Part shown: positions 1 to 10,115 of the stretch, one piece after another | How the letters are laid out: each line of letters starts with the position of its first letter | Numbering within the stretch: position 1 is the stretch's first letter | Made by a program: the position numbers and the translations under genes | Source: Ooceraea biroi | Taxonomy: Eukaryota; Arthropoda; Insecta; Hymenoptera; Formicidae | DNA length: 64,000 nucleotides | Direction of reading: 5' to 3' | Assembly (NCBI RefSeq): GCF_003672135.1 | Contig: NC_039507.1 | Coordinates: forward strand, 10,478,290-10,542,289 | Notes under the pieces: generated by a model | Database searches by the model: none | What the model saw: only the letters and a program-made list of their open reading frames with translations | Told to the model about the DNA's origin: nothing

Positions 1-690
1 GGTCTCACGGTGACATAATATAAAACATAGTGAGAGCAATCGAGCCTCAAATCCAAGTCAAAATTTCGACGTTGCCGAAGGAGGTAATTGAACCCGGTTG
101 ACCTTAATATAAGGTAATAAACGAGCGTGAATTAAACGGCTGTCGTGTGACACGAAGGAAAATCTTATCATCCTCTTGCGGAGTACCCGAATTTAATAAA
201 TCGCTTCCTCTTTCGGCCGTGTTCGAGATTGGACGGAGGCTCGAGCGTATTCTGTGCGTACACGTAAGGTCATCATCAACTTTTACATCGTCGGCTACGC
301 AAGAATCTATAGCCGTATTTTCCTACACGATCGTTCGATCGAGAGCCATCATCTTCATCTGACATGTAATACTCACTCCGATATTCCCGAGAAACACGAG
401 CGTATGTAATATAGTGTATATTCCTCGAGAATTTTGGTCTAGGGCGGGTGAAGCTACCCTAAACTGTGATTAAAATGTTTCTGTATGTACGTGATGACTT
501 GTAACTGGTTACAACGCTGGTCCTGCTGACCGGGATCAAGAATGATTTCTACTTGTATCGCATAACGAACGATTGTCGAATAAAAACTGACATACACAAT
601 CAACTGCCTTTTGTCATTTGATCACGCAGTCTGCAAAATCGGACATTAAAAAGGATACAATTTTAGGGTACAATCGTAATAACTTTGATT
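1..690 (+). other. Non-coding stretch, possible 3' end of a plus-strand transcript
   Basis: No ORF here resembles a known protein; the longest one (147-362) is a 71-codon frame of mixed composition with no visible domain. A canonical AATAAA polyadenylation hexamer lies at 579-584 on the plus strand, in AT-rich DNA. This would suit the 3' UTR of a gene entering from the left edge, converging on the minus-strand gene to the right. Single AATAAA hexamers are common in AT-rich insect DNA, so this is only a suggestion. Confidence 0.25.
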
Positions 691-765
691 TCTAAAACAC
701 ATTAATCTCTACTATGTAAAATGATGATAGAAACGCCACGATCGCTAGTTAAACAATGTAGAGTT

Positions 766-771
766 TTTATT
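766..771 (-). promoter_or_regulatory. Candidate polyadenylation signal (AATAAA) of the INTS12-like gene
   Basis: The plus-strand TTTATT is AATAAA on the minus strand. It is the first canonical hexamer I find downstream of the INTS12-like stop codon at 1691. That would give a 3' UTR of about 0.9 kb, or leave room for a further 3' exon near 941-1236. Position and motif are seen; the function is inferred. Confidence 0.3.
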
Positions 772-940
772 TAGTTCTTAATTTAATTGTAGTATCGAGA
801 ATCGTACCCTCAAAATTATATCCCGTAATTCTTATGTAATTATTCCATCATAGTCTTAATTACAATTTGACTTGGCGCACACGTCTACGTAATATTTTTT
901 CTACGAGCAAGACGGACAAAATATCGAACCTGTGTTCTTC

Positions 941-1236
941 TCATTTGATTGCGGCGCGGGTAACGATCAGTTTCGATCCGATTCGCTTTCGTGATTGCGT
1001 CGTGGCAGACCGGAGACTTCCGTTTCTCTGTGACGAATTTTTCGTGAATAAAAAAGAATCTTGCAGTTGCATGCTTCTATTTTCTATCGATGGATCTGTA
1101 AACATATATTTTAATCTTTCTCTGCGTTTCTCTTTCTGTGCGTTCACTTCGTTCGAAAAGTTCGGTCGAACTGAACGAGCGAGCGGCTTTGTGACGTTTG
1201 TTCCGTGGCGCTTAATGTCACTGAACCGAGCAAGTT
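941..1236 (-). other. Possible additional 3' coding exon of the INTS12-like gene (unresolved)
   Basis: A minus-strand frame stays open for about 98 codons with a protein-like, Lys/Arg-rich composition (segments NEVNAQKEKRRERLKYMF and SATTQSRKRIGSK) and ends in a stop. It is preceded by a candidate acceptor ending TTCAG just upstream of the codons DIKRHGTN. Known INTS12 proteins end in a short basic tail, so a basic last exon is attractive. The acceptor needs a phase-2 donor in the PHD-finger exon, and only weak ones are visible there (for example AA|GTGCAT). Without a good donor it may equally be a chance ORF inside the 3' UTR. Confidence 0.25.
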
Positions 1237-1690
1237 CCACGTTTATGTAAAAGTTTACTTATCAACGACGGGGTGATTTTTACGTTGGTTTTATCATGAT
1301 TTCGATACATAATTTAAGTATGATATTTAAACACATTTATCACGCGGAAAGGGATATAATCTTGAAACGCGGAATTTGGATACTAATACGGTTCTTCGTT
1401 ATTACGTTTTACACAAACGTTTTTCCCACAGATCCTACCACGATTTAAAGTCGTGGAAATGTCCATTCTCCCTTGCAATTTCTAAACGCATTAGAAAATA
1501 TTTGAAATTAAATGCGAAATAATATTTTGTGGCAATATCTCTACGACTTTCTCTACAAATAACTCTTTAATTTATAATCAATTTTGAACGAAAAAGCGAA
1601 ATTTAAAAATTTGGTTTCTCTCAGTGTTCGCGAAAACACATTATTTTCATAGAATATATAATTAAATGAATGAGATCGCATAGCCTTAAA

Positions 1691-2520
1691 CTAGAAATTG
1701 GGATTATTTATCGGTGTACCATTCTTCCCGAACAACTCAACACTCTCCCTTGTTGTACCGTTTCGTTGTATGTTTTTCGTAGACTCCTTTTCAACGATTA
1801 TGCACTTGACGGAAGTTGCCGTCGACGTTTTGACGCATCGTCTGCATCGCCACACGAATCGGGGATCATAAACGTCGACGTCGACGACCGGAGGTTGATG
1901 GCACAGCGGATGATAAGTCTCTTGGCACTCTTGACACTCCAGCAAAATCAAGGGTCCCAGTTTCGCGCCGTTACATATCTTCGATTTTGCACACCAAAGA
2001 TAAGGTAGACAGTTCAATCACGTAACTCGAGCGCGTGAACGACATGCGGCTCGCGACAAACTGGCTGAATTCAATTTCATCAAAAAAGGAGAACCTTGCA
2101 CACGATCGTGTCGGTAGATCCTTCGTCGGGAATCGAGATCCGAGGGATGTCTTCGTCGTCGCAGTAGCTTACGTAACCGACCTCGAGCACTCCCACGTCG
2201 ATCGTCGTCGAAGGATCCGCGATGTCCTGCGAAAGAGGAACGATTTGCTGGGAGTCGTCCCAGATCTCGTTTTTCGTCACGCCTCGTCCTCGCACATTCA
2301 TTGCCCTTCGCCTCTTTGGAATGCCCGTCGGAGCAACCGAGTCCTGCAGAAACCTCTTCGGCATCCTGGCGGCCAGAGTCCTGCCGGGACCGTACCTCTT
2401 TTCGATGCAAGTGTCCAGCATCCGACGAAGTTTCTCGGTGCTGTCCTCCTCGGTTGAGTGTAGCAGCATTAACGCGTTACAGAACTGCTCATCGATGTCG
2501 GATGTATTTTCGTAGTACAT
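1691..2520 (-). CDS. INTS12-like PHD-finger protein (spliced: 2520-2095, 1978-1691)
   Basis: Minus-strand gene of two coding exons, predicted to encode 237 residues. Exon A (2520-2095, 142 codons) starts at the first in-frame ATG and ends AAG|GTTCTC. The 116-bp intron ends CGAAG|ATATGT, and exon B (1978-1691) reads to a stop; the join is phase 0. The join itself completes the zinc finger: C141-K-I-C144, then C157-QE-C160, H165-PL-C168, and C187-RR-C190 after an invariant-type W185. This is a C4HC3 PHD finger. The finger core LLECQECQETYHPLCH and the DPRFVW segment match the PHD of Integrator subunit 12. Residues 10-35 (EQFCNALMLLHS, then DSTEKLRRML) match the conserved N-terminal helix region of INTS12. 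A basic PKRRR run (69-73) could be a nuclear localisation signal. INTS12 belongs to the nuclear Integrator complex acting on RNA polymerase II transcripts. This copy is short and diverged, so it may be a paralogue rather than the main INTS12; no symbol is assigned. Confidence 0.8.
1979..2094 (-). other. 116-bp intron of the INTS12-like gene
   Basis: The donor is AAG|GTTCTC at 2094 and the acceptor is CGAAG| ending at 1979, reading on the minus strand. It is placed by homology: only this junction brings the first PHD cysteine pair into the required C-x2-C spacing and keeps the frame. Reading straight through instead gives a stop on the exon A side and a wrong C-x5-C spacing on the exon B side. 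The polypyrimidine tract is short, which is common in small insect introns. Confidence 0.7.
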
Positions 2521-2549
2521 TTGCTCGGATCTAGGATTTTCGTCCAAAG

Positions 2550-2905
2550 CTGTCAAATACGAAAATGGCTCTTAAACGTTTTAGATAATTCCGCGTTTTA
2601 AGTTATTTCCAAGAGAAATAACGAAGAGTAGAGAGAGAGGTTTAAGGAACAGCATTGATACGTATATATATGATTGATATATGATTGAACAGCGCAGTTG
2701 GTTAAAATAAAACTCGTCAAAGATACGGACGTGACTTTCGCGAAGAAAATAGACACTCAAAAGTCGCGATATTTGACAGGAGACGGAAATCCGCGGAAAT
2801 CCATCGCGCGGCTCCGTTGAATCTTTTCAGGCGGTCGAGACGATCCGAGGCGGTCAGGTTTGGATGTTTCGAATTTGACATCGAATTTGACATCGTTTGA
2901 CTCAC
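2550..2905 (-). other. First (5'UTR) intron of the INTS12-like gene
   Basis: On the minus strand a consensus donor CGCGC|GTGAGT begins at 2905, and an acceptor ATTTGACAG ends at 2550, directly before the exon that carries the start codon. Splicing makes a 356-bp intron. The upstream exon frame (MPATFL..., 3108 to 2906) does not join in frame to the PHD protein, so the upstream exon would be 5' UTR, with the ATG at 2520 as start. The splice motifs are seen; their use is inferred. Confidence 0.5.
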
Positions 2906-3110
2906 GCGCGGCGATGCGGAACTCGGCGTCCACGGCGAATTAAGGGCTGGTCATGCACGAAGGAGCGTAGCGGCACAAATGGTCCTGCGGACTGGTAACA
3001 ATCCTGGGAATTGTACGGGACGGGACGTTCTACGGATTTAGATATGCGAATAGTATCCCGCGGGACGGACGTTCGCCGTGAAATGTGCCGAAGGAAGGTG
3101 GCCGGCATTT
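2906..3110 (-). other. Candidate 5' untranslated exon of the INTS12-like gene
   Basis: This minus-strand segment lies immediately upstream of the strong GTGAGT donor at 2905. It has an open frame but, after splicing at 2905/2549, that frame meets a stop within a few codons. This fits a leader exon, possibly with a short upstream ORF. The transcription start is not visible as a clear TATA/Inr pair, so the left and right limits are approximate. Confidence 0.4.
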
Positions 3111-4341
3111 ATCGGGCTCGATCATCGACTCGGTGCTTCGTATATCGACGGAATCGCATCGACGACACACCATTGTTCTCATGACTGTTTGCTAATAGAA
3201 TCCAGTGCTTATGCGGTCGTCATTCTCCGGTCGCGATCGGATACTGGACATTGAATATTCAACAAACACATCTCGATGTCGTGATGGACTATTGATGTGG
3301 CCGACGTGGTAGCATAGCCTGTTGCTGTAACAGCAAGAGGATCTGTCCTGAGGGCTTATTCTCGCGTCATATGACACTTTTGGAAGAGCTTAGAAGAGAA
3401 GCTTTTACCGCAATTTGCAAGTTCTCGTGTTTGATTTAGAAAAAGGAAAGAAATGTTGAGATTTCTACATCTATTCATGAAAAGCTTGAAGAAATGTTTT
3501 CATACACAAAAGACATGCATCTTTTTTAAATATTTTAATTTTATTTTAAAGCACTTTTCTACCTAACGGTCGCGAAACTTAACACGGCCTCTTTGTAGGG
3601 CCAATTCTGCTATAGCATCCTCGCATCTTCACGAAATACAGATCCTTCCTTTGGCGTCAGCTTTCCTTGTGTCAGGCTTGTGTCCCTCGCGCGACATGCT
3701 TTTTCAAGGGCTTCCATCAACAAACCCTTGCGTTTCTTCCTCGCGCTTTTTCGAGTACGGTGACGCGAAGTGGTGGGAGGGTGGGCGAGCGGAAAAGCAT
3801 CCAATTATCATGCCCGATGCCGGAGCTTCTCACCCTGCACAAGCTCGGTACCAGAATCGACTGGAATCCGGCCGGGAAGCCGGGCCCGGTAGACGTCGAA
3901 CGAGTGGGATTATTCCGCGTCCGGGTTCGGGGCCGGGGGCTGGGAGGGGACGGGACGGGGGAACAATGTCGGAAACGACGGGGACGGTATGCCGAGATAT
4001 GCAGGATATCGCGCAGAACTGCGATCCTTCGAGGTCTGAGCGAGGAGAGCGAGAGAGCTATGAGGATACAGCAGTGTGGCGCAAGTATAGTGAGCTAGAT
4101 ATGTACGCCCCGTTGCGCCGCACCGCGTTCGAAGAGAAGAGAGAGAGAGGGAATGTACATCTCTAAGTGTATTATCCCTTCGAGGCGCAAAGGAAGACAG
4201 AGAAAGAGAAAGAGAGAGAGAGGGGACGAGAGTGCATGAGAAAGTGAGAGAGCAAGAGACAGATATACCGCTTAAATATGTAATAATATCCACAGGAGAT
4301 ATATACCAGCATTCCCCAACCTCGAGAAGAATTCGATCAAA
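3111..4341. other. Non-coding stretch, GA-rich in its second half
   Basis: No protein-like ORF was recognised. The frames that stay open (for example 3651-4166 plus and 3910-4461 minus) are low-complexity Arg/Glu/Ser/Leu runs forced by GA/CT tracts such as those at about 4136-4260. It probably includes the INTS12-like promoter at its left end; no clear core promoter element is seen. Confidence 0.4.
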
Positions 4342-4371
4342 ATGTGTCGCGATACTCTCCCGGTATGCCAG
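4342..4371 (+). other. Candidate 10-codon first coding exon
   Basis: The context ATCAAAATG resembles the preferred insect translation start. The frame reads MCRDTLPVCQ and then meets a good donor, CCAG|GTGAGG, in phase 0. Short first coding exons of this kind are common before long introns in insects. No downstream exon can be identified, so this may be coincidence. Confidence 0.2.
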
Positions 4372-5549
4372 GTGAGGTACGCGCTCGCCACCCCTTCGCC
4401 CATCCTCCTCCTTTAGCAGCTTCCTGCAGCTTCTCTCGTTCCCTTGTCGACCCTTCCGCACACTCTCTCTCTTCCTCCGTTCCCCTCGGGCTCCGTCGCA
4501 TCACCCCGGTATCTTCTTCCGTCGCCGTCGCTTTGTCCTCGTTTGCACAGGATCGGATACAATAAGGGTGTCGTGGGCGGTCCGATTTGCTCGTGTCCGT
4601 GTTCCATCCTCGTGCGAGAAATCTCGACCGAAGGAGCGCGGGGTGAAATTTCAGCAACTCCCCGCGTATTTCCTTCATTCGAAGAGAGAGAATTTCATTT
4701 CACATTTTTTATCTTTCTTTTATCGATCTGAAATTGATTATTTCTAACGTAGACATCGAATATGCCCGTTTTCGTATTGTTTTAGATTTCTCAATTTTTA
4801 GGTGCTCTCAAAATTAATCTTTAAATTTTTCCTTGGATATGTTCCTCTGCCTAATTAAATTACCTCAGTTTGATTTCAACGCATCGAATCTGTAAATAAA
4901 ATCATAAATTTATGGACGAAAAGAGAAAAGGTGCAAATCGATGTATGCTGCAAGTTGCTGGATAAAGACACGAATAATTCAAAATCGCTTACCGCGATTC
5001 CGCCTGAAAGAGAAGAAGCTCATATTACGAGAACGTCTCTGCTTTTAGGTGCAGCAGGAATTTCCAAATGCGCCATTCGCGTGATATTTTAATACTTTAT
5101 ACTTCACGGGGTCCTTGCAAGTAAATCTCTACCATGATAAGACCCGCCAGGAATCTCACCCCCGCGGAACATTCGCCGTTTATAAGAAATGTTTTCGAAG
5201 TTTATGAGGGCGACGCGGGATACTGGTATGGGGTGAACCTAAAAAGCCTTCACCCTTCCCCTTCCCCTCTCACTCTTTTTTTATCCTTATTTTTAAGTAA
5301 AAGCAACGCCAATAGATAAAAGGCGCCGCGCGTCGCGAAACTGACAATAAAATCCCTCGTCGTCGCTAAAATACCGTTGAAAAATGCAACGAGAAATTTC
5401 TCGTCGAAAATTTGCGCCGGCAATACAAGATGTGTACCGTTATATCCGCATGTAATTCCTAGAAGAACTTGTTGAAGTTAAAAACCTAATGTGTCAAGTA
5501 TGATAAATAATTATAACATTTTATATAGTAATTATGCATAATTATATAC
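4372..5549. other. Non-coding stretch without recognised features
   Basis: CT-rich to about 4730, then AT-rich. ORFs in the first part are Ser/Pro/Arg low-complexity frames on both strands. I see no domain, RNA gene or mobile-element terminus here. Confidence 0.4.
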
Positions 5550-6240
5550 AGGGTATGCTGAAAATCATGGTACTACTGAAAAGGAAGTAATTTTCTATAC
5601 AAAAATAAGTCGAAAATGTAAAATAAAATTTTTTCATGTGAGACTTTATTTTCGAGAAAATTGAATTTGAAAATTCATGAGGAAACTTAGGTATACTTGA
5701 TTAATATGATTCAATTGAACGTTACACATCATTATATTTTACGATTTTCGTCACACTTAACACATAATATTCTATACATATAATTAATATTAATTTGTTA
5801 GATTTAAAGAACAATTGCATGATTTTACAGAACAAGAGCATCGTGTTTATGCTTTTGAAGGATGTTATACGGCATGTTTTGCCATTGCTAATGCAATGTC
5901 CAATCTGAATATTGTTGTGACGTCACGAATTTAGACGCGGACTAGGATTAACTGTCTTCCGCACCAAACGATGCAACTGTGAACAATACACGCACAATGA
6001 ATGCATCTCGCGCAATATGACACCGTGTCGACAGTTGCTCCAAATTGCATTTCCGCAATGTGCTATTCATTGCGACTCTCTCTCTCAAGTCCTTCTGATA
6101 AATTGTATACGTAAAACCTCATTCATTATCGTTTTTTCAAAGATCCGGATCTTTAGAAAGATATGAGAATACCAATGAAACATGTATTGGTTTCTACAAA
6201 GTTGAGCTGTTATTGTACATTCTAATGTTCAAATAAAATC
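5550..6240. repeat. Decayed dispersed repeat (old mobile-element remnant)
   Basis: The stretch opens with a short terminus-like phrase (CAGGGTATGCTGAAAATCAT), followed by an AT-rich leader with phrases such as AATAAGTCGAAAATGTA and TTTCGAGAAAATTGA. I associate this pattern with interspersed repeats of ant genomes. A short protein-like frame (about 5829-5933, EHRVYAFEGCYTACF) is then interrupted by stops. Family and exact ends cannot be fixed: I see no intact inverted repeat or target duplication. The assignment rests on recollection of similar sequence and needs a repeat-library search. Confidence 0.35.
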
Positions 6241-6579
6241 ATAAATTAAATAAAAGATCTACAGCCTTTTTTATCTTCCATTTCCATTACATTAAAATAA
6301 TATTGGTGTCGAATGTGAAATAAAGAAAGATTTATTCCCGTTTTGCACTGCGCCCGTTGAGCATTAAAACGGATGAGAACATGGAAATAAAATAAATAAA
6401 ACAGGAAATTAACAAATGTGAGATTAATTCTGGACTTGCAAAAGAGATGATAAATTCACAACTCTACGAAATGTATTCCTATGTACTTTTAATTTCGTCT
6501 ACCTATTTCTCGCAGAGAATATATCTGGGTCGCGCGGAACGACGCTCGTGATGTCGACGACGCTGCAGATTTCTTGCAG
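6241..6579. other. AT-rich non-coding stretch
   Basis: Nothing recognised apart from AT-rich sequence and scattered AATAAA hexamers, which are expected by chance in this composition. Confidence 0.35.
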
Positions 6580-6645
6580 GAGTCAGGTGCGGTGCGTCGA
6601 CGTGGTGCGCGGCTGTGTGTCGATGAACCTACCACCATCTTCCAG
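6580..6645 (+). other. Candidate 66-bp internal exon
   Basis: An acceptor-like run CAGATTTCTTGCAG is followed by 22 open codons (ESGAVRRRGARLCVDEPTTI, then FQ) and a donor CCAG|GTAAAG. Length is a multiple of three and the splice motifs are reasonable, so a symmetric cassette exon is possible. The peptide matches no family I recognise, and CpG-rich sequence often gives open frames by chance. Confidence 0.2.
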
Positions 6646-9600
6646 GTAAAGTCAGCAGACGCGACCGAATGCAAAGTGCATCGTTGCATAACGCGGAATC
6701 GCAGGCGCGACGCTTTTTCTTGCGGCACGTGGAGATGGAAAGCGGACGAAAATACGTACGTGTGTGTGTGTGTTTCTCTTTACGTCAAATCTATTCTGTC
6801 TCGATTGGCTGACGATTATCCGACGTAACGGTTGATCCTGCGGCAAGAACGACGGAAAGGCGGTTCTTCCCCTTTTCCATCAACGCTGCCAGCATTGTTT
6901 CCACGCTTTTCAATTAGTTGCCCTCGACATCGCCGCGCAAACCGGCAGCTTGCTGTGCAGTTTTACGACTTTGCGATTATCGGCGTTAAATAGGGTTCGC
7001 GGCATACCGGCCGCGCCGTGTGCACGCCCGGGTCAAAATAGCTGGAATAAGTGGTAGGGCATAAAGACCGGGATAATTGTCAATTTCATCGCGAACGAGA
7101 CCCCGCGTGCCGCGCATTAAAATAAGATAAGCTCCGCGCGCATTCCCCCGATCGTTTTTCTTTCTTTTCCTCCCGACTATCAAAGTTCCCGCACTCCCGC
7201 TCTTCTGATTACCGTTAGGAAACGCGTTGCCGGTACGGCACTCGAGAATTAAGTGCCTGGTGGAAATTCCATTATTATATACCAGTCGCCGTAACGCGAT
7301 CGTGACTCGTGACAGACAAAAAGAACGCGCCCTGTGCAGCAGCCACGGCCTTTCATCGCCACACGCAGATATGATTTCTCCCGTTTTCGAGAAAATAATT
7401 CAGTTTGGCGTTAGAAGATCGGAATGAGAAAAAGAGTGCCGAGAAAGTCAATCGGCGAGCAACGGAAACCTTGCGGATGTCGACACGTATTACTGATGTT
7501 TCTTCTGAACCATGATGTTGGAAGATTCACCCTTGCAAATTTAATATGTGCTGCAAGTGTGTGTGTATGTGTGAGGCGTCGCACATGTGCGCGCAATTCT
7601 GTTATATCCTGTAAATTTTGTATTAAGCAGTTCGATATAAAGACCTCGTAACTTGATGTAAATGCGAGACAAAAGTTGTCGTGACAAGTTTCGCACATCG
7701 TACGTGATAATTCAGCATTAATCGCACATGTGCTCGTATCGCTATCAAAATCTGCGCGACACTTCGTCAATCACGTAAAATCACGTTTTAACCGCGACAC
7801 GCCGCGATTGCGGAACGAACGACTCGTTTTCTGCGGCCCGAAGTTTCACACGGTGGAAATCGGTTAATGTAATTGAGTAATTAAAGAGATGCACCCGGCC
7901 AAAGTCGCAGATTCGCTCCGTGTATCATTTCTATTCAATGTGCACCACGCATATACACTGAAAATCCTCGTCCAAGCCCGGCGGCGCGTCGGGACGCGTC
8001 GCGTCGCGCCATTGCTGGCCCGTTTGTAAACTTTTGTGCGGCACAATGCAACCGACTGACAAAAGGAGCTCATTGTGCGACGAAACGTTTAACGGCATTA
8101 ATTACGAACGGCTTTGTGCCAGTCGCAAAAGTTAACAGCCCCGAGCATTATTTTCGTACGCAGATCGCGTTTCGGTTTGCACGAGGGCGCGTTGTTTGAC
8201 ATCGTCATCGTTATTAATCCGTCGTGCTGTCCTTTTTTCTGCAAATTTGAATACTGCCGTCGTATAGCATTTTCGAAATACCACCTTTGTTATTTTTTAG
8301 CTCGTATGTCGATGTTAGACAAAACGGCTCTTGTACAGTTTTCGAATTTACAAAACCTAAGAGAAATTGAAAATTTGCTAAAAAAGAGAGATAAGCATGT
8401 AATACAATATTTATATCTAAACTTGCTTTTAAAAGCATGTTATTAAAGATAAGTTTGTCTTTATTAATAACAAGATTATCCAAGACCAATGAATTGGTAT
8501 ATTTAGTTTCAACGGCAATTTAAATTGATATGTTTTATATCGATGACGCATGTCGAACTTTTCAGCATTTAATACTCTGTTAATGGTAAAGAAACATTAT
8601 CATTAAACATTATCATGTCACATGAATGCATTAATGAAATGCACTAATGAGTATATAATCATCACGTATACCATATATACTCTCGTTAAATCTTCCACTA
8701 ATGATTATCGGTAATTTACGTAGCTAAAATAGAAAGTAGAAAGTTGTAAACAAAATTAGCATTAAGTAACTGGATGATTTATTCCTTTGTAGTTTTGTGG
8801 TCTCGGAAGCTAATAATGTATGACAAGCTATATATTTATGACACATGTGTAAAATAATATCTCTTACTTTTAAAGAAAACGAATAAAGTCATACATTCCC
8901 TTGTATGTTTTCGGTAAAATCAAATTTGGTCGATGCATCAAATCTAATATCTTGATGTTCAGCTTTTAATGAAATCCATCATACTTTGTAAGAATAATAG
9001 GCTTGATCTTAATGCAGCTAACAGAGTTAATTGGGATAAAAATTTCAAATTTCGGCAAATATGAGTGAAAAGCGGAAATGAAAAAAAAGACCCGCTTTGC
9101 CGATATTGTGCAACCTTCCATCATCACTATATTTAATAATGTTGAGCCAACACTTGCGTATTCTATGTCTGCAGATAGCTAATCCTTTGGTTCTGTTACG
9201 TACACTAATATACGTATACAAATATATCCTTTTACACACAATCTTATACTTGTTTTACCTGGAAACTTTTTCAGGAAAAGAACAATTTATTTTAAGTTTC
9301 GAGATATTTTTCGTCCTAGGAAGAAATTTTGGCCTACAGTCTTTTACCCTCAAGCATAACAAAATGCAATAATTAATTGCAAAAACAGGGCATTCTTGTT
9401 GCATTTTAATAATACTTTGAAAAAAATAAGATATTAAATCGAGATATATATATGTTCATATTTTATTTTGCTATTCATCTTGTTGCTCGAAATACAAGTT
9501 GCATTAATTGGTCCGCCATTCTTTCCAAGTTGCGATACGATATTGATTTTCATTCATTCCATATTTGTACGTTTGTAAAATCGAAAATTCACCTTTGAAA

Positions 9601-9660
9601 TTCAACAAGTGCTCCTCGAGCTTGAAGCGATAGAGAGAAAGAGAGAGAGAAAGCGCTAAC
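6646..9660. other. Non-coding stretch without recognised features
   Basis: CpG-rich to about 8.2 kb, then AT-rich to 9.6 kb. The few ORFs over 60 codons are chance frames, several overlapping on opposite strands. I see no splice-flanked protein-like segment, tRNA-like B box or transposon terminus. Confidence 0.4.
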
Positions 9661-10109
9661 GAGCAAGTGAAACAACCAACATCCAACCTTCGTTGCGTGC
9701 ATGACGCGACTGATCCGTCAGATAGCGCGGGGGTACAGGGATACGTCGGGAGTGGGGAGGGTGAGTCGTAAGGGTTCGCTGTAGAGGCGGTGGGGAACCG
9801 TGGATTGGTGAGTCGTCTCTTCGGGTGATCCCGGCCGGAGTCGGCTGCGTTCGGCATTCTGGTTTCTCCCGCGGCCGCCTAAGCGGTGTCGCAGCGTGTG
9901 CGCAAAACCGGCTGCGCAGCAGGCGTGTGCGTTGTCCAGATTCTTTGTGCCATTCCTGGCATACCAAAAACAAGAGTGGTGAACGCTTTCGTATTTACCC
10001 GGGTGCAGTCCTGCGCGTTAATATAACACCGTGTGACCTATCGCTCGTGAAAATAAGGGCCGTCCTCGCGCTTACGCGCGTGCCGCCACGTCACACAGCT
10101 CGCCCAGTG

Positions 10110-10115
10110 GTAAGT
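10110..10115 (+). promoter_or_regulatory. Consensus splice donor (GTAAGT)
   Basis: CCAGTG|GTAAGT is a full match to the insect intron start. It could end a leader exon that begins in the CpG-rich block. No partner acceptor can be assigned. Confidence 0.35.

Noticed and set aside
2035..2457. 140-codon plus-strand ORF opposite the INTS12-like exon
   Set aside because: It is a shadow frame of the minus-strand coding exon; it has Arg-rich composition and no homology.
2902..3108. 68-codon minus ORF MPATFLRH... as N-terminus of the INTS12-like protein
   Set aside because: Joining it through the 2905/2550 splice sites puts the downstream exon in the wrong frame and meets a stop, so it is treated as 5' UTR.
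3910..4461. 183-codon minus-strand ORF
   Set aside because: Its long SLSLSLSLS run comes from a GA/CT tract; no domain is visible and opposite-strand frames are equally open.
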